In this document: positions 54,317-63,910 of the stretch, one piece after another | Numbering within the stretch: position 1 is the first letter of the stretch | Layout: every line of letters begins with the position of its first letter | DNA from: Acidaminobacter sp. JC074 | Lineage (GTDB): Bacteria; Bacillota; Clostridia; Peptostreptococcales; Acidaminobacteraceae | DNA: 64,000 bases | Assembly (NCBI RefSeq): GCF_022496765.1 | Contig: NZ_VANV01000017.1 | Location: 1 to 64,000, forward strand | Direction of reading: 5' to 3' | Notes under the pieces: model-generated | Database searches by the model: none | Seen by the model: only the letters and a program-made list of their open reading frames with translations | Told to the model about the DNA's origin: nothing | Made by a program: the position numbers and the translations under genes

Positions 54317-54349
54317 ATTAGATAAGATATAGATGAAAGGATGAAGTAT

Positions 54350-55201
54350 ATGAACTGGTTCAAAGCACTAAATGATTCACTTTCTTATGTAGAGGAAAAC
54401 ATTTTAAAAGACATCGATTACGACCAAGTGGCAAAAATAGCTCTTTGTAGCAAATATCACTTTCTTAGGACATTTAAAGCGCTTACAGACATGAACTTGT
54501 CTGAGTATGTCCGATTAAGAAGATTATCCTTATCTGTAACTGATTTAACAACAAGTAAAGATAAGATAATAGATATTGCCTATAAATATGGTTATGAAAC
54601 ACCTGAATCGTTCTCTAAAGCTTTTAAAAAACTACATGGTGTATCACCATCAAAAGTAAGAAATCAAGGTTATAACTTGAAGGCAGTACCACCGCTTTCA
54701 TTTAAAATTGAAATCAAAGGAGCATATAGGATGAATTATAGAATTGAAAGAAAAGAAGCATTTAACTTAGTAGGATTCTCAAAGGATGTTACTTCAAAAA
54801 ATGGAGAGAACTTTATGATTATACCTGCATTCTGGCAAGAATGCATGGCTAACGGGTCTTTCGAACAGCTGATGGCAGGTAAAGAAACTTCTTATGGTGT
54901 ATGTTATGGCTACGATAGTAAGGTTGAGGAGTTTAAGTACCTTATCGCAGTAGATGGCAATACAGCAGATCTAGAAGACACAGTGGTCCTTAAGGTACCA
55001 GAAGCGACCTATGCCGTATTTGAAGCAAAGGGGCCTCTTCCACACAAACTACAAGAAGTCACTAAGCAAGTTTATAACGAATGGTTCCCAGCAACCAACT
55101 ATGAACATGCTATGTCACCTGAGTTTGAACTTTATTTGCCGGGTAACCCTCAAGCAGATGATTATGTATGCGAACTCTGGATTCCAGTAGTTGAAAAGTA
55201 A
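54350..55201 (+). CDS. AraC-family regulator with GyrI-like effector domain
   Basis: 283 residues. The N-terminal part has the two AraC helix-turn-helices (YDQVAKIALCSKYHFLRTFK and IIDIAYKYGYETPESFSKAF, followed by HGVSPSKVR). The C-terminal 155 residues form a GyrI/SOUL-like small-molecule domain (YRIERKEAFNLVGFSKDV, VPEATYAVFEAKGPLPH, YELYLPGNP-type end). It resembles BmrR/Rob-type multidrug or small-molecule regulators. ATG at 54,350 lies 8 bases after AAAGGA; the ATG three codons upstream abuts the site. Divergent from lacI and convergent with the protease gene. Confidence 0.9.
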   Translation: MNWFKALNDSLSYVEENILKDIDYDQVAKIALCSKYHFLRTFKALTDMNLSEYVRLRRLSLSVTDLTTSKDKIIDIAYKYGYETPESFSKAFKKLHGVSPSKVRNQGYNLKAVPPLSFKIEIKGAYRMNYRIERKEAFNLVGFSKDVTSKNGENFMIIPAFWQECMANGSFEQLMAGKETSYGVCYGYDSKVEEFKYLIAVDGNTADLEDTVVLKVPEATYAVFEAKGPLPHKLQEVTKQVYNEWFPATNYEHAMSPEFELYLPGNPQADDYVCELWIPVVEK

Positions 55202-55205
55202 AAAA

Positions 55206-55230
55206 CAACGCCATCATAAGATGGCGTTAA
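55206..55230. terminator. Terminator between convergent AraC and protease genes
   Basis: AACGCCATC / GATGGCGTT stem with a 4-base ATAA loop. AATTTTTTAC follows on the plus strand and TGTTTTTTA on the minus, so it can work both ways. Confidence 0.85.
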
Positions 55231-55234
55231 TTTT

Positions 55235-58200
55235 TTACATTAGTTCTAATAATTTTAAAAGCTTCTTAATGACAATTGCAGCTTCAGCACGCGTTGCCCC
55301 ATTTTGTGGATTGAAATTGTTGTTGTTATCACCAACTATCAAACCAAGCTGGTAGGTCATACGTACATCTTCAATAAAGTGTCTCGAAACACTTGATTCG
55401 TCTTTAGCATATTGAACGGCTGATTCTAATTGTTGCCCTCTATCTTTTTTCGTATAGTAGAGATAAGCATCCATTAAAAGACTAGCCATTTCTTCACGTC
55501 TAATCGGTTCATTAGGGTCCATCATAACACCATAAGTACCAACTAGGAGATTTGCTTCTTGTGCTTTTCTAAAGAAAGGCTCATACCAGTCACCTTCTTT
55601 AATGTTAGCATAGTTCAAGGAACCTTCGTAATCTGGCAAACCTAGAACCTTAACCATTAATACCAAGAACTCAGCATTTGTAAGTGTTTTATCTGGTGCA
55701 AACTCACTTGGACTCACACCACTTGTGATTTCTCTAGAAGCAAGTGTTTCTATGGCATCTTTGGCCCAATGTGTTTGAATATCTTTAAAAGTCTTATTGT
55801 TTTCTCTAATCGCATAAATTGAAAAATGCTTCGCTTCAAATGAGATTTTATCACCTTCTAAAAGTTTGCCACCTACATAGACCCACTCCCCTGAATTTTC
55901 ATCTAAATAATAGATTGCCAAGTCATCAAGAGATTTAATTTTAGTAGGATCATATGAAAATACAACTGGTACAGGAACATCAAATGATAGTTTTTCATCA
56001 CCATCTTTTAAATCAAGCTCATAAACTTCAGAGACAACTTTACTATCTTTATGTTTATCATCTGCTTGTCCAACAGCAATCTTTAAGTTTTCACTGACTG
56101 TCATGCCCTGTAGTACTTCAGCATCAAACTCAAATGTTACTTCTTTAAAGGTCACTTCTAAAGGTTTCTCACTCTCTGTTATATCTTCTAAAGCAGTTGT
56201 TGTTAATGCAACTTCCGCTTGATCACCTTCTTCTACATGAACAGTAACAACTTCTTGTTCGTCATCTTTAATGATATCTTCTATACGTTCATCTGATACA
56301 TCAACAATAGCTGTCTCTGTACCATCCTCATTCTTAACTACATCCACTTCATCTTCTGGTTCTGGTTCTGGTTCACTAGCGCCTGGTGGTGGCGGTGGTA
56401 TAAATGGTGCACCTCCGCTTGAGCCTCCAGATGAACCACCTGAAGAGCCACTGCTGTCACCCGGATCAGGCGCTGGCGCTTGTGCTCTAGTAATTGTAAT
56501 TTTATAAGTACTTGAAGTATTATCTTCTGCTGTAACAACAACATTAACTGTGTTTGAACCAACACTCAATGACTTACTCTTAGAGACAACTTGAGAACCA
56601 TCGATGGTCATAATCGCCTTGGAAGAAGCCTTCGTTGCATTTACAGTAATTGATGTAACACTATTTGAAACGCTTAAACTATAATTCTTAGTCCCGCTAG
56701 CAAATGTTGGTGAAATACTATAACCAGAAACTGATAAAGTATTTAATGTAGAATCTGTATCTGCTGCAGTTCTTGTAATTGTAATCTCATAAGTTGTTGT
56801 TGAAGAATCTTCTGCTGTCACTATAACCTGGATTGTATTACTACCTACATTTAAATTTACAGTCTGATTTCCAGACTGACCTGTAACAGAATTACCATCA
56901 ATGGTCATAGAAGCTTTATCTGATGTCAATGTAGCATTAACTTCTATTTGAGATGTTGAATAAGGTACTGTTAAGGTGTAGTTAGCAGTACTCGACTCAA
57001 ATACTTCATTTAAACTATTATCAGTGACTGTTAGTCCACTTAATGTAGAATCTGTATCTGCTGCAGTTCTAGTCACATCTATCTCATAAGTTGTTGTGGT
57101 TAAGTCTTCAGCAGTAACGAGAACTACTATCGTATTAGGTCCTACATTTAAATCTACTGTCGAAGTACCATTTTGATTTGAAACAACATTTCCATCTACT
57201 TTCACAACTGCTCCCAAATGCGATGCATTGGTATTAACAGTTATTTGTGAAGCGGTATATGGAACTGTTAACGTATAGGATAAAGTTCCAGAGTCAAATG
57301 TTGGGTCTAAATTATAATCTGTAATAGATAGATTACTTAAACTACTGTCAGAACTGATAGCTTCTCTTGTTATAGTTAATGTATAAGTTGTACTTGTACC
57401 ATCTTCTGCAGTGACAATAATATTAAATGTGTTCACACCTTCGTCAAGAGGTTCTATAAATGATTCATTCACATTCATAGATGCCAAACTAGAAGCAGTA
57501 GTTGCATTAATAGTTGCTTGATTTGTAGAATAAGGAACTGTTAATGTATAAGATGTGGTGCTAGCTTCGAAGCTTTGATCCAAACTAAAGTTGGTCACCG
57601 ATAAGCTACTTAAGCTACTATCAGTATTAGCTTGTTCACGAGTAATCACAAGTGTATAAGTTGTTTGTGACTGATCTTCTGCAGTAACGATTATATCGTA
57701 TATGTTTTCACCGACAGACAATTGCTCCGTAGAAGTGCTGTTAACATTCATTGTTGCCTTTTCAGATGATTTGCTAACATTGATTGTTGCCTCATCAACA
57801 CTATATGGCACTGTCAAACTATAATTAGTTAAACTACTATCAAATGATTGATCTAATGTATGACCAGTAACATTTAAATCACTTAAACTACTGTCTGTAT
57901 CAGGCGCTGCTCTGTCAAAAGTCACAGTGTAGATATTTACACCATTATTAGCATCTGATACTTTCAAATAAACAGTATTCTCTTGACCAGGTATAGCATC
58001 ATTCAAATCAATACTAGACACATAATTTCCTTCATTCAAAGCATACTCTAACGTAGAAGATTCAGTTACTTTTGTGCCTTCAATACTCCATGCTTCGTCA
58101 TAAGCTTTGTCCCCTTCATCATACTCTAGTTTTGTGGCATCAAAATCCGCTAATGAACTACCATTTAACTTGATGTCAGATAAAGTTAATCCTTCTTTTA

Positions 58201-59722
58201 TCGCTTTTAATGTATAAAACTGTTCATAACCTGCATAAGTTGATTTAAACACGTAGTCCTTTTTAGAAGCATCTAAAGTTAGGCTACCACCTGCAATATC
58301 TCCTCCAACCAATTCCAAACTACCATAATCGGCTCCACTATAGGTATATGCTATAGATGCAGTATCATTAGGCACGATAATAGTCTGAGAATCTTCATAT
58401 TTGTCATAGATAAATACATAATCCGTTAAATCAAAAGTCTCTAAGAAGTTAAAATCATAAGCTGCTCTTATATCAATTAGACCATTTCCAATTAAATCGT
58501 CAAGTGATACAGAAGCATCAACTAGAGGCGGCTTAATGAAATAAGAATGCTGCTTAGCAGTATCATTGATAAAACTTCTAATCTGACTTGGCGTCAAATT
58601 AGGATATTTATGCTTTAAAATTGCTGCAAAAGCTGATACATGTGGTGTTGCCATAGAAGTTCCTGACATTTCTTCTGTTGAAGAAGTATCACTCCAGGAA
58701 ATAATTCCTTGTCCAGGAGCAACTACATCTATCACAGCAGTAAACTCATTACCTGATGCTGTTCTTGTACCAGCAATATTTGAATAGTCTGAAACTTGAA
58801 CTTCTGCATTAGTAGGATGTTTGGTAACTGAACCTACTGCCAAAACATTGGCATAGGCAGCTGGGAATCTTGCTACTTCACCATCACCTGGATCCTCACT
58901 AGTTGTGTGGTTGGTATTATAAGGTGCACCATCCCAAAGATTACTATAGTTACCCGATGCAGCTACAACAATCATGCCATAGGTATCAACGGCTTTATTT
59001 ATCTCTGTTATGACATCCGGTGTATAACCTGTATAACTTAATGACATATTGATGACATCTGGTCTCTCTGCTTCAGGAAGCGAGAAGACATACTGAAATG
59101 CAGAAACAATCATTGCTGTATCTCCACCGCCATTATTCAAAACTTTAACAGGTATAATCGTTACGCCTGGTGCTATACCATTGATGTCAACCGGATCATC
59201 ATCAATCTTAGAACCAATAATCCCAGCCACGTGGCTACCATGGCCAGTATCATCATCATAGGCACTTGTAGCACCACTACCAGTGGCATTATAACCATTT
59301 TCAACATTTAAATCGGAAGTTTCCAAACTCTTATTTAAACCTGAATCGAATACAGCAACTCTTACTTCTGAACCTGATAAATCCACATTTACATCATTGA
59401 GTATCTCAGCAATATTACTGTAATCGAATCTCCAAGCATCATCTAAGCTAGAGTCTTCTTCATAAGTTGGATATACTTTATAAGCTTCTCTTATACCATC
59501 AGATGAAGAAGCATTTCTAATGGCTTGATCTAAATCACTTTCAAAACTAGCTGCTCGAAGCATACCACCATCAAGGTTTTTAACGAAGTCTGCTGTACTC
59601 CTTCTTTCATATGTCCCATCTTCAAGTAGCACCAGTATTTCATCTTGTATGGCTTCTTCTTCACCAAAAGAAGGTGCAATACATAATGATAATAAAAGTA
59701 CTATCAACATTAACCGTTTCAT
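55235..59722 (-). CDS. Secreted subtilisin-like protease with cadherin-like repeats and SLH domains
   Basis: 1,495 residues. Signal peptide (1-20). S8 peptidase about 95-425 with D126 (VAVFDSG), H161 (GHGSHVAG), N258 (ASGN) and S356 (GTSMATP). Then one divergent and five clear cadherin-like beta-sandwich repeats of about 95 residues (about 512-1080), a Gly/Ser/Pro/Glu linker (1085-1125), a beta-rich domain (about 1130-1305) and three SLH repeats to the end, anchoring it to the wall. All catalytic residues are present. Start has AAAGGAG. It follows the MBL-fold gene by 12 bases in a four-gene unit. Confidence 0.93.
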   Translation of the reverse strand: MKRLMLIVLLLSLCIAPSFGEEEAIQDEILVLLEDGTYERRSTADFVKNLDGGMLRAASFESDLDQAIRNASSSDGIREAYKVYPTYEEDSSLDDAWRFDYSNIAEILNDVNVDLSGSEVRVAVFDSGLNKSLETSDLNVENGYNATGSGATSAYDDDTGHGSHVAGIIGSKIDDDPVDINGIAPGVTIIPVKVLNNGGGDTAMIVSAFQYVFSLPEAERPDVINMSLSYTGYTPDVITEINKAVDTYGMIVVAASGNYSNLWDGAPYNTNHTTSEDPGDGEVARFPAAYANVLAVGSVTKHPTNAEVQVSDYSNIAGTRTASGNEFTAVIDVVAPGQGIISWSDTSSTEEMSGTSMATPHVSAFAAILKHKYPNLTPSQIRSFINDTAKQHSYFIKPPLVDASVSLDDLIGNGLIDIRAAYDFNFLETFDLTDYVFIYDKYEDSQTIIVPNDTASIAYTYSGADYGSLELVGGDIAGGSLTLDASKKDYVFKSTYAGYEQFYTLKAIKEGLTLSDIKLNGSSLADFDATKLEYDEGDKAYDEAWSIEGTKVTESSTLEYALNEGNYVSSIDLNDAIPGQENTVYLKVSDANNGVNIYTVTFDRAAPDTDSSLSDLNVTGHTLDQSFDSSLTNYSLTVPYSVDEATINVSKSSEKATMNVNSTSTEQLSVGENIYDIIVTAEDQSQTTYTLVITREQANTDSSLSSLSVTNFSLDQSFEASTTSYTLTVPYSTNQATINATTASSLASMNVNESFIEPLDEGVNTFNIIVTAEDGTSTTYTLTITREAISSDSSLSNLSITDYNLDPTFDSGTLSYTLTVPYTASQITVNTNASHLGAVVKVDGNVVSNQNGTSTVDLNVGPNTIVVLVTAEDLTTTTYEIDVTRTAADTDSTLSGLTVTDNSLNEVFESSTANYTLTVPYSTSQIEVNATLTSDKASMTIDGNSVTGQSGNQTVNLNVGSNTIQVIVTAEDSSTTTYEITITRTAADTDSTLNTLSVSGYSISPTFASGTKNYSLSVSNSVTSITVNATKASSKAIMTIDGSQVVSKSKSLSVGSNTVNVVVTAEDNTSSTYKITITRAQAPAPDPGDSSGSSGGSSGGSSGGAPFIPPPPPGASEPEPEPEDEVDVVKNEDGTETAIVDVSDERIEDIIKDDEQEVVTVHVEEGDQAEVALTTTALEDITESEKPLEVTFKEVTFEFDAEVLQGMTVSENLKIAVGQADDKHKDSKVVSEVYELDLKDGDEKLSFDVPVPVVFSYDPTKIKSLDDLAIYYLDENSGEWVYVGGKLLEGDKISFEAKHFSIYAIRENNKTFKDIQTHWAKDAIETLASREITSGVSPSEFAPDKTLTNAEFLVLMVKVLGLPDYEGSLNYANIKEGDWYEPFFRKAQEANLLVGTYGVMMDPNEPIRREEMASLLMDAYLYYTKKDRGQQLESAVQYAKDESSVSRHFIEDVRMTYQLGLIVGDNNNNFNPQNGATRAEAAIVIKKLLKLLELM
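56483..57892 (-). repeat. Five tandem cadherin-like repeats within the protease gene
   Basis: Five in-frame units of about 255-290 bases encode domains beginning near DSSLSxLxVT, with a core TLTVPYS and ending VTAEDxxTTYxxxITR. The last four are closest to each other (repeat boundaries near 57,892, 57,622, 57,352, 57,052 and 56,755), suggesting duplication with later divergence. Useful as a site of possible repeat-number variation between strains. Confidence 0.75.
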
Positions 59723-59734
59723 TTTTTTACTCCT

Positions 59735-60472
59735 TTATAACTGAACACAAACCTTGTCTATGCATTTCTTGCCTCCACCATGGTGAAGTTTATCTTCTCT
59801 TTTATACTCATCTAAAATACGTTTTAATAGATCTACAGCTCGATCATCTAATTGGTGATAATGTCCTGGATATACTTTTTCTATATCTAAGTCCGAAAGC
59901 CTATCTATCGACGCTTTAAGCTTAACAGGGTCTGTGCTTTCATAGTGGCAATATACAGTACCTTCATATATTGTATCACCAGAGAACAGTCTCTTATTTT
60001 TCTCATCATAAATACACAAGGATCCTGGTGAATGCCCTGGTGTATGTATAAATCTTAGGTTATCAAATTCAAAATCATGAATACTCTTAGGATTTTCATG
60101 TTTAAGAGGTGGTAACTCAAAATCAATTAAATTGCTTTCATCTACATCTTTCGTCATCATCTCAATGATCTTATTGTCAGGAAGAGGTAAACCTAGTCGA
60201 GTCCATTCCATATCCTCTGGATGAACATAGACATTTTCAAACTCATGAACATTGCCTAAATGATCCCAGTGGGCATGTGTTAAAACAACATCTATCGGTT
60301 TTAAATCTATAGCCTCCAAAACTTTTCTTAATGGAAACAAGCCAGTACCTGTATCAATTAATAAGTTTCTATTCTCACCAATGAAATAATAGATATTGGT
60401 TTTTTCCCAGTGATTTTCTTCACTGATCCTATATAATTCTTCATTTATTCTGTCTATCTTGTACCAATTCAT
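59735..60472 (-). CDS. Metallo-beta-lactamase-fold hydrolase
   Basis: 245 residues. The metal site is HAHWDH (H66, H68, D70, H71), followed by HTPGHSPGSL, FSGDTIYEG and PGHYHQ near the end. The chain runs from an N-terminal strand YKIDRINEELYRISE to a C-terminal GGGKKCIDKVCVQL with two cysteines. Substrate unknown; the family includes glyoxalase II, lactonases and others. It overlaps the upstream GNAT gene by 4 bases and precedes the protease gene by 12, so it is in one unit with both. Confidence 0.9.
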   Translation of the reverse strand: MNWYKIDRINEELYRISEENHWEKTNIYYFIGENRNLLIDTGTGLFPLRKVLEAIDLKPIDVVLTHAHWDHLGNVHEFENVYVHPEDMEWTRLGLPLPDNKIIEMMTKDVDESNLIDFELPPLKHENPKSIHDFEFDNLRFIHTPGHSPGSLCIYDEKNKRLFSGDTIYEGTVYCHYESTDPVKLKASIDRLSDLDIEKVYPGHYHQLDDRAVDLLKRILDEYKREDKLHHGGGKKCIDKVCVQL

Positions 60473-61002
60473 TCTACAATCAACCCCATACTGATGCCGT
60501 CATAATACTTACCGTCTATTTTAAAGTATCTTTTAAACACGCCTTCTCTATAAAATCCTAAACGATTGTACAGTTTTATAGCTGGTAGATTGTTCTGATG
60601 AACAAGTAGCTCAAGTTTTGTAAGTACCTTGCTCTCTTCAGCATACCTTATGATTAATTCCATCATTTTGATACCAATACCTAAACGCCAAAACCTTTTA
60701 GCAACTGTAATACCAACAGTACCTCGATGAGAAACACGTTCTTTAATGCCACCTGATAAAGAAGCGACTGCAACAATCTCTCCTCTGAACTCAGCCACTA
60801 AAAACAAACAATTATCTCTTTGATGAAAAAGTTCTAAAACTTTGATTTCATCTTCAATGGATATATGAAAATCATTAGCACCATATGTATGGTAATCCAC
60901 TTCTCCTGTTACCCAGTTCATAAAAGTTATAACTTTCTGAGCATCTTGTCTGTTGCCTTCTCTAATCGTTATGCTACCTACATCTGTGTCTAAAACTACC
61001 AT
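60469..61002 (-). CDS. GNAT-family acetyltransferase
   Basis: 177 residues. ITIREGNRQDAQKVITFMNW opens the fold, VGITVAKRFWRLGIGIKMMELI carries the acetyl-CoA loop (RxWRxGIG), and NNLPAIKLYNRLGFYREGVF is motif B. This resembles RimI/RimJ-like acetyltransferases acting on amines or protein N-termini. Start and stop each overlap neighbours (the small membrane protein by one base, MBL by four), showing tight coupling. Confidence 0.9.
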   Translation of the reverse strand: MVVLDTDVGSITIREGNRQDAQKVITFMNWVTGEVDYHTYGANDFHISIEDEIKVLELFHQRDNCLFLVAEFRGEIVAVASLSGGIKERVSHRGTVGITVAKRFWRLGIGIKMMELIIRYAEESKVLTKLELLVHQNNLPAIKLYNRLGFYREGVFKRYFKIDGKYYDGISMGLIVE

Positions 61003-61283
61003 TACTTATCTTTCTTCTTTCTTGATAACGAAATACCACCAAAACCACTGATCACTGCTATATAAAATCCGAAGTCATACCAAAAGCCGGTGTTGACTAC
61101 TTCGTAAATTCTGATGTTATCTTTAAAAATTGACAAAAACAAAGATAAAGGCGCTAGCCATCCATGTAAAATCCCCCACAAGAATCCAGCTGGTTCATCG
61201 TCTATACTTTTATCTCCTGGAAAACAACTTGTTAGTGATGTTATTAGTACTAAAATTATGATTAATAATAAAGCTTTTTTCAT
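61002..61283 (-). CDS. Small lipoprotein/membrane protein
   Basis: 93 residues. The signal peptide ends in a lipobox-like LTSC, followed by a short acidic stretch, a hydrophobic segment (GILHGWLAPLSLFLSIF), an exposed loop, another hydrophobic segment (DFGFYIAVISGFGGISL) and a basic end (SRKKKDK). First gene of the unit leading to the protease. An extended -10 (TGCTATAAT, minus strand, 61,313-61,318) lies upstream and AGGAGGATCT before the ATG. Function unknown. Confidence 0.65.
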   Translation of the reverse strand: MKKALLLIIILVLITSLTSCFPGDKSIDDEPAGFLWGILHGWLAPLSLFLSIFKDNIRIYEVVNTGFWYDFGFYIAVISGFGGISLSRKKKDK

Positions 61284-61312
61284 AGATCCTCCTAAATTAC
61301 TTATACACTTTC

Positions 61313-61318
61313 ATTATA
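61313..61318 (-). promoter_or_regulatory. Extended -10 promoter element of the protease unit
   Basis: The minus strand reads TGCTATAAT, an extended -10 with no strong -35; it lies about 30 bases before the start of the first gene. Confidence 0.5.
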
Positions 61319-61479
61319 GCATGGTGACGTCAAAAATGATGCATTTTAATGGATTTAGCCGTATTTTAAAGACATTTAGACAATATTCCAAGCTCTACGA
61401 CAAAAAACTTTTCACGATTAAAAAAATCTGATAAACTAGGGTTAGTATCATAAGAATAACTACAATAAGGAGTTTAACG

Positions 61480-62709
61480 ATGAATTTAGAAAAGCAATTA
61501 GACAAGTATGCCGAACTTGCTGTAAAAGTCGGTATTAACTTAAAAGAAAAAGAAGGTTTATTACTTTCAGGTAATGAAGCAGCACTACCACTTGCACGTA
61601 AGATTATGGCTAAGGCTTATGAAGCTGGTGCAAAACACGTAGAGTTTCAATTTAGAGATGATCAAATGTCAATCATCCGTTACCTAAATGGTAAGGAATA
61701 TGTATTTGAAAATGTGCCACAATTTAAAATTGATTCATTAGAAGCAATGTACAAAGAAAACTACCATCAATTATTTGTTATGGCACCAGATCCAGAACTA
61801 CTTAAAGAAATCGATGGTGAGTTAATAGCAAAAGATCAAAAGACTCAATCATTGGCTGTTGCACCAGTAATGAAATACAGAATGACTGGTATCACTAAAT
61901 GGTCAATTGTAGCAGTACCATCAGACGCTTGGTCAAAGTCAGTATTCCCTGACTTACCACTTGAAGAAGCGACTGAAAAGTTATGGGAAAAGATCTTTGA
62001 AGCAACAAGAGTTGATCAAGAGGATCCAGTAAAGGCTTGGCAAGACCATAATGCCAACCTAAGAAAGTACAAAGACTTCTTAAATGAAAAAGATTTTGAG
62101 AAGTTAACTTTCAAAGCACCTGGTACAGACTTAGAAGTTCATTTAGCTGACAGACACTACTGGATGGGTGGTTCTAAAGATTCTCAAGCTGGCGATGCTT
62201 ATGTAGCAAACATTCCAACTGAAGAAGTATTCACAACACCTCACCAGTTAAAAGTAAATGGTACTTTAAAAGCTACTAAGCCACTTAGCTTAAACGGTAA
62301 GCTTGTTGATGACTTTGGTTTTACTTTTAAAGATGGTAAAGTAGTTGATTTCTACGCAGAAAAAGGCTATGACGTATTAGAAAAGCTTATGAGCAATGAT
62401 GAAGGTGCTAAATACTTAGGTGAAGTAGCACTTGTTCCAGATGATTCACCAATTTCAAACACAGGTATCTTATTTAACAATACTTTGTTTGATGAAAATG
62501 CATCTTGTCACTTTGCATTAGGTAGAGCTTACTCATATGCTATGAGAGATGGTTCTGAAGCTACTCAAGAAGAATTAACAGAGCGTGGTGCTAACTACTC
62601 GTTAATCCATGTGGATTTCATGGTAGGTGGACCAGAACTTGAAATAATCGGTTACGAAAAGGATGGTAGAGAGGTACAAATCTTTACTAAAGGTAATTGG
62701 GCATTCTAA
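61480..62709 (+). CDS. M29-family aminopeptidase (AmpS/PepS type)
   Basis: 409 residues, the usual length for the family. Conserved regions include VGINLKEKEGLLLSGN, TDLEVHLADRHYWMGG, ANIPTEEVFTTPH, FALGRAYSYAMRDG and SLIHVDFMVGGPELEI near the end, where metal-binding Glu, His, Tyr and Asp residues cluster. It removes N-terminal residues from peptides in the cytoplasm. AAGGAG lies 7 bases before the ATG. Monocistronic with a strong terminator. Codon bias looks strong (many preferred codons), suggesting good expression. Confidence 0.95.
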   Translation: MNLEKQLDKYAELAVKVGINLKEKEGLLLSGNEAALPLARKIMAKAYEAGAKHVEFQFRDDQMSIIRYLNGKEYVFENVPQFKIDSLEAMYKENYHQLFVMAPDPELLKEIDGELIAKDQKTQSLAVAPVMKYRMTGITKWSIVAVPSDAWSKSVFPDLPLEEATEKLWEKIFEATRVDQEDPVKAWQDHNANLRKYKDFLNEKDFEKLTFKAPGTDLEVHLADRHYWMGGSKDSQAGDAYVANIPTEEVFTTPHQLKVNGTLKATKPLSLNGKLVDDFGFTFKDGKVVDFYAEKGYDVLEKLMSNDEGAKYLGEVALVPDDSPISNTGILFNNTLFDENASCHFALGRAYSYAMRDGSEATQEELTERGANYSLIHVDFMVGGPELEIIGYEKDGREVQIFTKGNWAF

Positions 62710-62715
62710 TAAATT

Positions 62716-62740
62716 AAGCCAGTGATTTTTTCACTGGCTT
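62716..62740 (+). terminator. Rho-independent terminator of the aminopeptidase gene
   Basis: A perfect 10-bp stem (AAGCCAGTGA / TCACTGGCTT) with a T5 loop, followed by TTATAG. Confidence 0.85.
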
Positions 62741-62819
62741 TTATAGTACACTTTTAAGTTTTTTTGCCTTCGATGCTCATTATGCTAGAGTGTAGAAGTT
62801 CTGTTTTGACTTGCCTAAA

Positions 62820-63284
62820 TCATTTAACAAAGGTGTTTTTCACACGGTTTGATCTCTTGTAATACATGATGCAACCAACAGATAGGCCTACACTTATAAA
62901 GCAGTTAACAAGTAAGCTTGACCGCATTCGCTCTACAGGAAAAGCTGCAAGTGTTAATAGTACGACAGTAGTGATTCTAAAAAGGCGCTCAGATATAGCA
63001 AGTGGGACAAATGCTTTACTCTTTCTGAAAAAGAGTACGATTAATACAAGAGCTGCAACAAATAATACAGAATAACCTATTTGAGTTACTGTGAAATACA
63101 TTATAGGAATATCCAGTACTGGTGTAGAACCTAATGGATCCTTAAGTTCAGCTGCCTGAACAATCCTAAATACTGAGTTAAAAGGCAATAGAATCAAATC
63201 AGCAATAAACAGAATAAGCCACCCACCTATACCAGATAATTTAGTTTTAGTAATAGAACTCATCTTAATAGGTTTCTTTTCCAT
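62820..63284 (-). CDS. DUF2569-like membrane protein
   Basis: 154 residues, four hydrophobic segments. The first begins with GIGGWLILFIADLILLPFNS, the DUF2569 signature, and the last is followed by YYKRSNRVKNTFVK. ATG at 63,282-63,284 follows GGAGGCACAC and is preferred to the upstream extension. It is a clear paralogue of the next gene upstream: same GIGGW start, MYFTV middle and RVKNTFV end. Function unknown. Confidence 0.8.
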   Translation of the reverse strand: MEKKPIKMSSITKTKLSGIGGWLILFIADLILLPFNSVFRIVQAAELKDPLGSTPVLDIPIMYFTVTQIGYSVLFVAALVLIVLFFRKSKAFVPLAISERLFRITTVVLLTLAAFPVERMRSSLLVNCFISVGLSVGCIMYYKRSNRVKNTFVK

Positions 63285-63384
63285 GTGTGCCTCCGATTTC
63301 AATTTATCATAAAACAAAAGTTCTTGTAAAAAAAATGGCTAATGCCATTATATTTATATCCAATATTTAGTTAATCTAAACTTT

Positions 63385-63867
63385 TTAACTTGCAGAAGTC
63401 AATTTTATTTCTTCAACAAAAGTGTTTTTTACTCTGACAGATCTTTTATAATACAAAATCCATATTGCGCCAGAAGTAAGACCGAATATAGCTATCATGA
63501 CGAGTTGAGCTCTCATCATTTCTACCGAAGAACCGATAAACATCAAAACCACAACCAAGACCATTCTAAAGATGATCTCTCCTATTGCAAAAGGAACGTA
63601 CAATTTCTTTTTCTGAAAGAATAAATATAATAGTATAATTGATAATATGAAGATGCAAATGTAACCAAACTTAGATACAGTAAAGTACATCATAGGAAAT
63701 TCTATGTCAAACATACGAGCACTTATTCGCAAGTCATCTATGTTGTAGATATTCAACAGAGATGTAACTGGCGCTAATATGTGACCAATGGCAACCAATA
63801 TCAGCCATCCACCTATTCCAACTGGTTCCAAATCCTCTTCTACACCCATCTTAATCTTCTTTTCCAT
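63385..63867 (-). CDS. DUF2569-like membrane protein, paralogue
   Basis: 160 residues, four hydrophobic segments. GIGGWLILVAIGHILAPVTS opens the domain, MMYFTVSKFGYICIFIL follows and ILYYKRSVRVKNTFVEEIK closes it. It shares layout and end motif with the neighbouring gene 100 bases downstream, so the pair is a tandem duplication. Start follows GGGAGGTATTT. Function unknown. Confidence 0.8.
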   Translation of the reverse strand: MEKKIKMGVEEDLEPVGIGGWLILVAIGHILAPVTSLLNIYNIDDLRISARMFDIEFPMMYFTVSKFGYICIFILSIILLYLFFQKKKLYVPFAIGEIIFRMVLVVVLMFIGSSVEMMRAQLVMIAIFGLTSGAIWILYYKRSVRVKNTFVEEIKLTSAS

Positions 63868-63910
63868 AAATACCTCCCGTAAAAATAATTAAACTATCTC
63901 AACTCACCAA

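Noticed and set aside
56271..56507. Gly/Pro-rich plus-strand ORF opposite the protease linker
   Set aside because: Antisense of the Gly/Ser/Pro linker; low complexity with no ribosome binding site.
59611..59919. 102-codon plus-strand ORF across the protease/MBL junction
   Set aside because: It spans two confidently called opposite-strand genes and has no recognisable domain.
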